Shown here: in pieces, positions 6,021 to 12,292 of the stretch
Layout of the letters: each line of letters starts with the position of its first letter
How positions within the stretch are numbered: the stretch's first letter is position 1
Assembly: GCA_036396915.1 (NCBI GenBank)
Contig: DASWJX010000054.1
Coordinates: forward strand, 1-12,292
Direction: 5' to 3'
Length of the DNA stretch: 12,292 nucleotides
DNA from: BM509 sp036396915
GTDB taxonomy: Bacteria > Desulfobacterota > Desulfuromonadia > Desulfuromonadales > Geopsychrobacteraceae
Position numbers and translations under genes: made by a program
Notes under the pieces: model-generated
The model's input: only the letters and a program-made list of their open reading frames with translations
Told to the model about the DNA's origin: nothing
The model's database searches: none

Positions 6021-6641
6021 TCACTCACCCTTCTCTTTTTCCTGGGCCTTGCAAAATCCGGCCCGTGACAGTTGCCGCTGCAGGTACTCATCGAGCAGCT
6101 CGCTCTGATGCTGAATCCCGGCCGAGCCGGCCCAGGCCAGCGTATGGGCGGCGAGAATGTCGGCCATGCTGAAACGCGCGCCGACCAGATGCTCCTTGCC
6201 CTGCAGCCCCTCGGCCAGCACGGCGGCCGCTCGCCGGAATTCCCAGACCGCGGTTTCCTTGATCTGCGGAACCCGCCTTTCTTCCGGCAGGGCAAACTTG
6301 TGCTTGGCGATGGTCCAGAGCGGCTGTTCCAGTTCGGCCAGCACAAAGAAACACCACTGGTCGTAGCGCGCCCGATCGGCGGTTCCGGGAGGCGGCACCA
6401 GGCCGCTTGCGGGGAAACGGTCGCCCAGATAGGTGCAGATCGCCGCCGATTCGGTCAGCACCAGATCAGCGTCGACCAGCACCGGGATCTTGCCGCCCGG
6501 GTTCAGGGCGAGAAACTCGGGGGACTGCCCTTCCCCCCTGGCCAGATCGACCGGGATGAACCGGTAGTCAGCACCGATTTCCTCAAGCGCCCAGACGATG
6601 CGCGTCGCACGGGTTTTCGGCATGCCGTAGAGGGTGATCAT
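6021..6641 (-). CDS. Glutathione S-transferase-like protein
   Basis: This 206-residue protein has an N-terminal thioredoxin-like domain (1-77) and an all-helical C-terminal domain (about 85-195). The glutathione-site loop NPGGKIPVL (47-55) with the cis-proline, and ESAAICTYL (64-72), are characteristic. The C-domain has the capping motif SMADILAAHTLAW (158-170). The likely activity is glutathione conjugation or a related thiol-transfer reaction, but the true thiol and substrate are unknown. Some bacteria of the type suspected here may rely on other thiols. The lysine-rich tail (AQEKEKGE) is unremarkable. The start has AGGAG seven bases upstream. It begins 60 bases after nuoN, with no terminator visible in that gap, so it may be cotranscribed with the complex I genes. 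Confidence 0.9.
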   Translation of the reverse strand: MITLYGMPKTRATRIVWALEEIGADYRFIPVDLARGEGQSPEFLALNPGGKIPVLVDADLVLTESAAICTYLGDRFPASGLVPPPGTADRARYDQWCFFVLAELEQPLWTIAKHKFALPEERRVPQIKETAVWEFRRAAAVLAEGLQGKEHLVGARFSMADILAAHTLAWAGSAGIQHQSELLDEYLQRQLSRAGFCKAQEKEKGE

Positions 6642-6675
6642 AGGCGCTCTCCTGTTTTCGTAAAGCGGTTCAAGG

Positions 6676-6705
6676 TTTTCTGTCGGTCACGTTTCTGACG
6701 GTCAC
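6676..6705 (-). repeat. Short imperfect tandem repeat at the nuoN stop
   Basis: On the minus strand two adjacent 15-base units, GTGACCGTCAGAAAC and GTGACCGACAGAAAA, differ at two positions. The first begins inside the last codons and TGA stop of nuoN (6702-6704). It probably arose by local duplication; no hairpin or T-tract accompanies it. Confidence 0.5.
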
Positions 6706-8123
6706 GGCGTCGGCAGCACCTGAGCGATCAGCTCCAGCAGCGGCCCGGGATAGACGCCGAGATAGAGAATCAGCGAGAAGCAGACCGCCAGAACCACGAA
6801 TTCATGGACCCAGCCGCGTCTCATCTGCTGGGCCGGGCGCTCCTGCATGAAGAGCACGATGATCGGCCGCAGGTAGTAATAGAGCGACACCAGGGCGGTG
6901 AGGATGCCGACCAGCGCCAGCAGATAATGATCGCTTTTGAGGGCCGCGTGGAAAATCCCGAACTTGCCGAAGAATCCGGCCAGCGGCGGAATCCCGGCCA
7001 GCGAGAGCAGGAAGGCCGCAAGGGCGCTGCAGCGGCGCGGGTGACGATAACCGAGGCCGTGGAAGGTCTGGTACTCCTGGGGTTCGCCGTCGGCCCTGGA
7101 GAACGAGGTGATGACCCCGAAGGCGCCGAGGGTGGCGATGCCGTAGACGACGATATAGAACACCACCGCCCGCTGTCCGTCCGGGCCGCCGGAGAGCAGG
7201 CCGAGCAGCAGGTAGCCCATGTGCACGACGGAGGAATAGGCCAGCATCCGCTTCAGGTTGCGTTGCGGCAGGGCCGCCAGGGTCCCGCCCAGCATCGACA
7301 GCAGCGCCAGCGCGGCAAGCACCGTTTCCAGCTCGATGGCCAGGCTGCCCAGCGCCGCGAAGAGCGGAATCAGCGAGGCGAAGACCGCCCCCTTGGAACC
7401 GGTGGCCAGCAGGCCGGTGACCGGCGCCGGAGCGCCCTGGTAGACATCCGGGGTCCAGAGATGGAACGGCACCAGCGAAACCTTGAAGCCGATCGCCACC
7501 AGCAGCATCGCCCAGCCGGCCAGACCGAGCGGTCGCATCCGTCCGCCCTGCTGCAGCCCGGCCATCGCTTCGGGCAGATGGAAGGAACCGGACGAGGTGT
7601 AGATCAGGGCGATGCCGAAGGCCAGAAAGCCGGTGGCCACCGCCCCCATCACCAGATACTTGAGACCGGCTTCGGCGCCGACGGTTGAGTTGCGATTGAA
7701 GGCGATCAGAATATAGAGCACCAGGGTGAACGTTTCCAGTCCCAGAAACAGCCCGACCAGCGACGAGGCCGCCGACAGCAGACTCATGCCGGCCGCGGCG
7801 AACAGCATCAGCGCCGTATATTCGGCACCGGCAAAGCGGTGGGTCTTTGCATAACGCAGCGACAGCAGCAGGGACAGGGCGACCAGCAGCGACCAGAGGA
7901 TGGTGAAGAAGCGGGCGTAGGGAGCGGCGCTGAACAGGCCGCCCGCCTCGGATACCGTTGGTTCGAGCAGTCCGGCCGCCAGCGCGGTGGTCAGCGCCAG
8001 CACGACCCCGGAGAGGATCCAGACGCTGCGCGAAGGCCACCAGGCCCCCAGCATGAGAATGGCCGTGGCCCCCAGGGCCAGCATCAGTTGCGGCAGCAGG
8101 GCGTAGAGTTCAGCGGCATTCAT
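6702..8123 (-). CDS. nuoN: NADH-quinone oxidoreductase subunit N
   Basis: This 473-residue polytopic inner-membrane subunit is one of three antiporter-like proton-pumping subunits of complex I. Channel residues in the family's positions are Glu130 (FLGLE), Lys214 (GFKVSLVPFH), Lys244 (GSKGA), Lys291 (LKRMLAYSSV) and Lys387 (FFGKFGIF). PDVYQGAPAPVT (225-236) is the NuoN version of the broken-helix motif. The start ATG overlaps the nuoM stop by four bases (ATGA), with GGGGGA before it. It is the last nuo gene in the usual J-K-L-M-N order. Length is close to E. coli NuoN (485). No terminator follows. Confidence 0.96.
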   Translation of the reverse strand: MNAAELYALLPQLMLALGATAILMLGAWWPSRSVWILSGVVLALTTALAAGLLEPTVSEAGGLFSAAPYARFFTILWSLLVALSLLLSLRYAKTHRFAGAEYTALMLFAAAGMSLLSAASSLVGLFLGLETFTLVLYILIAFNRNSTVGAEAGLKYLVMGAVATGFLAFGIALIYTSSGSFHLPEAMAGLQQGGRMRPLGLAGWAMLLVAIGFKVSLVPFHLWTPDVYQGAPAPVTGLLATGSKGAVFASLIPLFAALGSLAIELETVLAALALLSMLGGTLAALPQRNLKRMLAYSSVVHMGYLLLGLLSGGPDGQRAVVFYIVVYGIATLGAFGVITSFSRADGEPQEYQTFHGLGYRHPRRCSALAAFLLSLAGIPPLAGFFGKFGIFHAALKSDHYLLALVGILTALVSLYYYLRPIIVLFMQERPAQQMRRGWVHEFVVLAVCFSLILYLGVYPGPLLELIAQVLPTP

Positions 8124-9607
8124 GGCATCCCCCGCGTGGCCAGCAACAGCCTGATCGGTTCACGGAGAATCTCCAGGGCCGGCGCCGGATAGACGCCCAG
8201 CAGGACCACCAGCAGCGCCAGCGGCACCAGGATCAGCCACTCGCGGCAGCCGATATCGTCGTTGCGCTCAAGCTGCCGGGTCTCGCCCCAGAGCGCGCTC
8301 TGCACCACCCGCAGCATGTAGGCCGCGGAGAACACCACCCCGGCCACCGCCAGACCGCCCCAGAGCGGCCGGACCTTGAACACGCCGAACAGCACCAGGA
8401 TCTCTCCGGAAAAGTTGGCCAGTCCCGGCAGCCCCAGCGAGGCCAGGCAGAACAGCAGAAAAAACGCCGAGAGGTTGGGAAACACCGACCAGAGGCCGCC
8501 CAGTTGCGACAACTGGCGGGTGCCGGACCGCTCGCTGATCATGGCGATCATCACGAACAGCGCGCCGGTGGTAATGCCGTGGTTGACCATCAGCAGCAAA
8601 CTGCCCTCCCAGGCCAGCTGGTTCCAGGCCGCCAGGCCGAGTATGACAAAACCGAGGTGGGCCACCGACGAGTAGGCGATCACCCGTTTGATGTCGGTCT
8701 GCACGTAAGCGATCCAGGCCGCGTAGAAGATCCCCACCAGGGCCAGACCGGCCAGCAGCGGCAGCGAACGCTGCGCCGCCGCGGGAAAGAGCGGAAAGGC
8801 GAAACGGAGCATGCCGTAAACCCCGGTCTTCAAAAGCAGTCCGGCCAGATCGACCGAGCCGGCTGGGGGCGCTTCGGTGTGGGCGTCGGGCAGCCAGGTA
8901 TGAAAGGGGAAGAGCGGCACCTTGACGACGAAGGCGATCATGAAACCGGCATAGAGCAGCATCTCGGTCGCAGGTTCCAGGGTCGTCTGCCGCAGGGCAT
9001 CAAGGGCAAAGCTGTAGTCGCCGGTCTGGCTGCCGTGCAGCAGGTAGAGACTGATGATCGACAGCAGCAGGCAGAGACTGCCCGCCAGGGTGAAGAAGAA
9101 AAACTTCACCGCCGCGTAAACCCGGCTCTCGTGCCCCCAGACCCCGATCAGGAAGAACATGGGGATCAGCATCAGCTCCCAGAACAGGTAGAAGAGGATC
9201 AGGTCGAGGGCGAGAAACACCCCGATGATGCCGGTCTCCATGATCAGGATCAGCGCGTAGAAGAGCGCCGGGTGCTGTTTCTGCCCCCAGGAGATGAGGA
9301 TCGCCACCACCTGCAGCAGCGCCGTCAGCAGGACCAGCAACAGCGAAATGCCGTCCATCCCCAGCGTGTAGCGGATGCCGAACGGCTCGATCCAGGCCGC
9401 ATCCTCATAAAACCGCCAGCCGCTCGCGTCCGGCGCGGCCAGCGCCGCCCAGAGCGCCAGGCCGAGTACCGCCAGGGTCGTCGCCAGCGAAATCCAGCGG
9501 CAGAGGTTGCCGGAATGGCGGAACAGCAGGCAGAGCAGGGCCCCGCCCAGCGGCAGCCAGAGCAGCAGGCTCAAAAGAGCAAATGGTAGGGCAGCATCAG
9601 CAGTCAT
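8120..9607 (-). CDS. nuoM: NADH-quinone oxidoreductase subunit M
   Basis: This 495-residue antiporter-like membrane subunit of complex I lies between NuoN and NuoL in the membrane arm. Conserved pump residues are Glu144 (FWE), Lys229 (VVKVPLFPFH), Lys260 (LLLKTG), Lys307 (DIKRVIAYSS), His343 and Glu402 (FSGEIL); the NuoM-specific Glu402 in place of a lysine identifies the subunit. The AGSVDLAGLLLKTG segment (249-262) closely resembles E. coli NuoM as I remember it, supporting an E. coli-type complex. Unlike the other nuo junctions, it starts 48 bases after nuoL. The best Shine-Dalgarno (AAAGG) is about 12 bases from the ATG, so initiation may be weaker. Its stop overlaps the nuoN start. Confidence 0.96.
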   Translation of the reverse strand: MTADAALPFALLSLLLWLPLGGALLCLLFRHSGNLCRWISLATTLAVLGLALWAALAAPDASGWRFYEDAAWIEPFGIRYTLGMDGISLLLVLLTALLQVVAILISWGQKQHPALFYALILIMETGIIGVFLALDLILFYLFWELMLIPMFFLIGVWGHESRVYAAVKFFFFTLAGSLCLLLSIISLYLLHGSQTGDYSFALDALRQTTLEPATEMLLYAGFMIAFVVKVPLFPFHTWLPDAHTEAPPAGSVDLAGLLLKTGVYGMLRFAFPLFPAAAQRSLPLLAGLALVGIFYAAWIAYVQTDIKRVIAYSSVAHLGFVILGLAAWNQLAWEGSLLLMVNHGITTGALFVMIAMISERSGTRQLSQLGGLWSVFPNLSAFFLLFCLASLGLPGLANFSGEILVLFGVFKVRPLWGGLAVAGVVFSAAYMLRVVQSALWGETRQLERNDDIGCREWLILVPLALLVVLLGVYPAPALEILREPIRLLLATRGMP

Positions 9608-9620
9608 CGTTTTGACAGGC

Positions 9621-9643
9621 CTTTATCCTCAGTTCTTTATCCT
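9621..9643 (-). repeat. Two direct copies of AGGATAAAG in the nuoL-nuoM gap
   Basis: The minus strand reads AGGATAAAG (9643-9635), five bases, then AGGATAAAG again (9629-9621). The pair fills much of the 48-base gap ahead of nuoM. Each copy contains an AGGA core resembling a Shine-Dalgarno sequence but lies too far from the nuoM ATG to be ideal. It is probably a small local duplication. Confidence 0.45.
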
Positions 9644-9655
9644 TGATCCCGACCG

Positions 9656-11518
9656 TCACTTCACGGCCATCAACAGGAACCAGCCGAGCATCAACAACAC
9701 CCCCCAGGCGAAACCCTGCAGATAAAAGGTGATCTGTCCGGTACTCAAGCGCCGGACATAACCGCCCCAGTCCATCCACAGCCGGCCCAGCCCTTCCACC
9801 ATGCCGTCGATCAGGGCCTTGTCCCCCCCTTGCCAGCAGAAGCGGCAGAGGCTGCGATAGGGGCGCAGCAGCAGCCATTCGTAGAGGCTGTCGAAGTGCC
9901 AGCCGCCCAGCAGGAAACTGCGCCAGCCCGCCCGCTCCTCGCCGGGGAAGTTCCGGTAGCGCAGGTGCGCGATCAGCCAGCCGCCGCCGAAGAAAATCAG
10001 CATCAGCAGCAGCAAGCCGAGTTCGCTGGCCAGCGGCAGCGCCAGCTCCGCCGCCGTCTCGCCCAGCCAGTGGCTCAGCCACTGGTGTCCGCCGAACAGA
10101 TGCGGCAGGTTGAGCAGCCCTCCCAGCAGGCCGGCCAGCGCCAGCGGCGGCAAGGTCCAGCTCATCAGCGGCGACAGGGCATGCCCTTTTTCCGTTTGGC
10201 GCTCGGCACCGAAGAATACCAGGTAGAGCAGCCGGAAGCTGTAGAAGGAGGTCAGGCCGGCGGTCAGCACCCCCGCCCCCCAGAGCAGCGCCGAGAGACC
10301 GTCACCGCGGGCGAAAGCGCTCAGCAGGATCGCATCCTTGGAAAAGAATCCGCCGGTCAGCGGGGCTCCGGCCAGACAGAGAATCCCGATCAAAAACAGC
10401 CAGAAGATCCGCGGCGCCTTGCGCTTCAGGCCGCCCATCCTGTAGATATCGTTCTCATCCCCGGCCAGATGGATGACGCAGCCCGCCCCCATGAACAGCA
10501 GCGCCTTGAAGAAGGCGTGGGTCAGCAGGTGGAACATGGCCCCGGAGACCGTGCCGACGCCGACGGCGAGAAACATGTAGCCGATCTGGCTCATGGTCGA
10601 ATAGGCCAGCACCCGCTTGATTTCGCGCTGGGCCACGGCGCAACTGGCCGCGTAGAGGGCGGTCGCCGCGCCGACCAGGGCGATGGCCGCCATGCCGGTG
10701 GGTGACAGGGAGACCAGCGGGAACATCCGGCAGAGCAGATAGACCCCGGCGGTGACCATGGTCGCGGCGTGGATCAGCGCCGACACCGGGGTCGGCCCGG
10801 CCATGGCGTCGGGCAGCCAGGTCATCAGCGGCAGTTGCGCCGACTTGCCGCAGGCGCCGCCGAGCAGCAACAGCACCAGCACCGTCAGCAGCTGCGGGTC
10901 GAGCTCGGCGGCCCGGCCGTTGATCTGATCGATGGCGACGGTGCCGAACAGGCGGAACAGCCAAAGCAGGGCGATGGCCAGGAACAGGTCGCCGATCCGG
11001 GTGACGATGAACGCCTTGCGTCCGGCGTCGGCATTTGCGGTTTTGCGATACCAGAAGCCGATCAGCCCGTAGGAACAGAAGCCGACCCCCTCCCAGCCGA
11101 GAAACAGGAACAGCAGGTTATCCGCCAGAACGATACAGAGCATGGCGAATACGAACAGGTTGAGCAGGGCGAAGAAGCGGGCCGGATTGCGGTCGTGCTG
11201 CATGTAGCCCGCGGCATAGATGTGGATCAGGGTCGCCACGCCGGTGACCATCAGGCTCATGATGGTTGCCAGCGGATCGAACAGCAGGCCGACATCGGCC
11301 CGCAAGCCGCCGCTCTCCAGCCAGCTGAACAGCAGCGTCCGGGTCCCTTCACCGGCGCCCAGCGACCAGAGCGCTACCGTCAGGGAACAGCTGCCCGCCA
11401 CCGCCGCCACGGCCACCGCTGCCACGATACGCGGCGACAGTCGGCTGCCGAAACAGACATTGAACACGCCGCCCAGCAGGGGCAGCGCCGGGATCAGGAA
11501 CAGCAGCAACGGATTCAT
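9656..11518 (-). CDS. nuoL: NADH-quinone oxidoreductase subunit L
   Basis: This 620-residue distal antiporter-like subunit of complex I is the end of the proton-pumping arm. Numbered from the chosen ATG, the key residues are Glu143 (GWEGVGFCSY), Asp177 (RIGDLF), Lys225 (GKSAQLPL), His250 (LIHAATM), Lys301 (EIKRVLAYST), His330/His334/Lys338 (HLLTHAFFKALLF) and Lys394 (FFSKDAIL). The C-terminal third holds the region expected to form the lateral helix HL (about 540-590) and a last membrane helix (about 594-618), both specific to NuoL. A TTG one codon earlier (11521) is possible, but ATG 11518 overlaps the nuoK TGA by one base and has GAGGGG five bases upstream. Length is near E. coli NuoL (613). 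Confidence 0.96.
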   Translation of the reverse strand: MNPLLLFLIPALPLLGGVFNVCFGSRLSPRIVAAVAVAAVAGSCSLTVALWSLGAGEGTRTLLFSWLESGGLRADVGLLFDPLATIMSLMVTGVATLIHIYAAGYMQHDRNPARFFALLNLFVFAMLCIVLADNLLFLFLGWEGVGFCSYGLIGFWYRKTANADAGRKAFIVTRIGDLFLAIALLWLFRLFGTVAIDQINGRAAELDPQLLTVLVLLLLGGACGKSAQLPLMTWLPDAMAGPTPVSALIHAATMVTAGVYLLCRMFPLVSLSPTGMAAIALVGAATALYAASCAVAQREIKRVLAYSTMSQIGYMFLAVGVGTVSGAMFHLLTHAFFKALLFMGAGCVIHLAGDENDIYRMGGLKRKAPRIFWLFLIGILCLAGAPLTGGFFSKDAILLSAFARGDGLSALLWGAGVLTAGLTSFYSFRLLYLVFFGAERQTEKGHALSPLMSWTLPPLALAGLLGGLLNLPHLFGGHQWLSHWLGETAAELALPLASELGLLLLMLIFFGGGWLIAHLRYRNFPGEERAGWRSFLLGGWHFDSLYEWLLLRPYRSLCRFCWQGGDKALIDGMVEGLGRLWMDWGGYVRRLSTGQITFYLQGFAWGVLLMLGWFLLMAVK

Positions 11519-11823
11519 CAACCCCTCATCTCGTCAAAGGCGCGGACATCGACGGTCCCTTTGCGCCGGTTCAGATAGACCACCATCGCCAGAGAAATCG
11601 ACACTTCCGCCGAGGTCATCGCCATCAGGAAAATGACCATGATCTGGCCGTCGATCTGCTGCCAGAACGCCGAAGCGCCGACCAGGGTCAGACCGACGGC
11701 GTTGAGCATGATCTCCACCCCGATCAGGATCATGATCAGGTTTCTGCGCGCCAGGACACAGGCCAGGCCGAGCACGAAGAGGATTGCGGAGAGGAACAGG
11801 ATATGCTCCAGCGGTACGATCAT
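11518..11823 (-). CDS. nuoK: NADH-quinone oxidoreductase subunit K
   Basis: This 101-residue, three-helix membrane subunit of complex I is homologous to MrpC of Na+/H+ antiporters. Glu37 (GVEIML) and Glu73 (SAEVSI) are the two membrane-buried glutamates on the proton path (E. coli Glu36 and Glu72). The length, and the end in EMRG, match E. coli NuoK. Around Glu73 the sequence is MTSAEVSISL where many homologues have AAAEASIGL, so a small glycine in the helix is replaced by serine. The start was placed at ATG 11823, sharing one base with the nuoJ TGA and with GGAGG eight bases upstream. A longer reading to 12078 would run through nuoJ and is not real. Confidence 0.96.
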   Translation of the reverse strand: MIVPLEHILFLSAILFVLGLACVLARRNLIMILIGVEIMLNAVGLTLVGASAFWQQIDGQIMVIFLMAMTSAEVSISLAMVVYLNRRKGTVDVRAFDEMRG

Positions 11824-12292
11824 CAGCTCTTCCTCCCGGCCGTTTTCTTCAATGACTCGGGCTTGCCGACGTAAAAGGCGCCGACCGCGGCGAACAGCAG
11901 CTGGAAGGAGACCACCTCCACCGCCAGCGCGTACTTGCCGAACAGCACATAGCCGAAATCGCGCGGCGCGGCATACCAGTGCGGGACGCCCTGGCTGCCC
12001 GCCGTATCGAGACCGATCAGCAGCAGCGTGCAGGCGACCAGCCCCAGCGCGAGCAGCAGCACCGGCAGCCATTGCCACCAGGCCGGCCCCATCCGCTCCG
12101 GCTCGGGAGTCGGCGCCAGTTCCAGCATCATGATGATGAACAGGAACAGCACCATGATCGCGCCGGCATAGATGATCACCTCCCAGGCCGCCACCAGCGG
12201 CGCGCCGAGCAGATAGAACAGCAGCGCCAGGGCAAAAAAGCTGTTGACCAGATAGATCACCGCATGCACCGGATTGCGCCGGGTAATCGCCA
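11823..12292 (-). CDS. nuoJ: NADH-quinone oxidoreductase subunit J (partial, cut by window edge)
   Basis: This membrane subunit of complex I sits at the junction with the peripheral arm. The visible part begins mid-protein at AITRRNPVHA, the conserved ITxxNPVHA segment at the end of the first helix. The GTG at 12269 is therefore an internal valine and not the start, and about 20 N-terminal residues lie beyond the right edge. YAGAIMVLFLFIIMML is the signature third helix, whose pi-bulge is thought to couple quinone chemistry to pumping. The C-terminal part has further hydrophobic stretches and ends KKTAGRKS. The stop overlaps the nuoK start by one base. Confidence 0.95.
   Translation of the reverse strand, partial: AITRRNPVHAVIYLVNSFFALALLFYLLGAPLVAAWEVIIYAGAIMVLFLFIIMMLELAPTPEPERMGPAWWQWLPVLLLALGLVACTLLLIGLDTAGSQGVPHWYAAPRDFGYVLFGKYALAVEVVSFQLLFAAVGAFYVGKPESLKKTAGRKS

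Noticed and set aside
5609..6346. Longer start for the CoA-binding protein, overlapping GST
   Set aside because: The extension is out-of-frame GST sequence. ATG 6013 has a good ribosome binding site and completes the domain.
6804..11578. Several plus-strand frames of 270-360 residues opposite nuoL, nuoM and nuoN
   Set aside because: They are Gln/Arg/Gly-rich mirrors of leucine-rich membrane proteins and show no domain.
1..12292. CRISPR array, tRNA, rRNA, insertion sequence or prophage
   Set aside because: No regularly spaced repeats, RNA gene folds, transposase, integrase or phage genes were seen.

Overview
The window is GC-rich, tightly packed bacterial chromosome. Twelve genes lie on the minus strand and one, a macrodomain gene, lies on the plus strand at the left end. 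The E. coli-type complex I genes, a BioD-like/DRTGG ATPase next to a TPR gene, and CTTTGCG-type dispersed repeats together suggest a Desulfuromonadales-like (Geobacter/Desulfuromonas/Pelobacter) bacterium. That assignment is inference from gene content and remembered family sequences, not a database match.

Layout, left to right. Positions 1-381 hold no gene but are rich in repeats and visibly less GC-rich: an inverted pair of CTTTGCG-type repeats (1-28 and 92-119), a GTAG-type REP/BIME (180-233), and a probable promoter with small palindromes (250-349) driving the macrodomain gene (382-912). Four minus-strand genes follow, transcribed from about 4447 down to 985: a BioD-like/DRTGG ATPase, a TPR protein, a YbaK-type aminoacyl-tRNA deacylase and a small nitroreductase. 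An intrinsic terminator (3308-3331) separates the ATPase from the TPR gene and sits directly against the TPR ribosome binding site. Next come low-specificity L-threonine aldolase, a CoA-binding (YccU-like) protein and a glutathione S-transferase-like protein, transcribed GST to CoA-binding to aldolase with gaps of 7 and 1 bases.

The right half (6702-12292) is the distal end of a complex I operon in the order nuoJ-K-L-M-N on the minus strand. nuoJ runs off the right edge. These five subunits form much of the proton-pumping membrane arm. The lysines, glutamates and histidines expected in the pump channels are present, so the arm looks functional. Overlapping or nearly touching starts and stops (J/K, K/L, M/N) indicate translational coupling. 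No terminator is visible after nuoN, so the GST group may be read through from nuo.

I found no convincing undescribed multi-gene system. The items most worth a second look are the terminator against the TPR ribosome binding site, the RAYT-type REP pair, the palindromes at the macrodomain promoter, and the DRTGG ATPase/Cys-motif TPR pair of unknown function.
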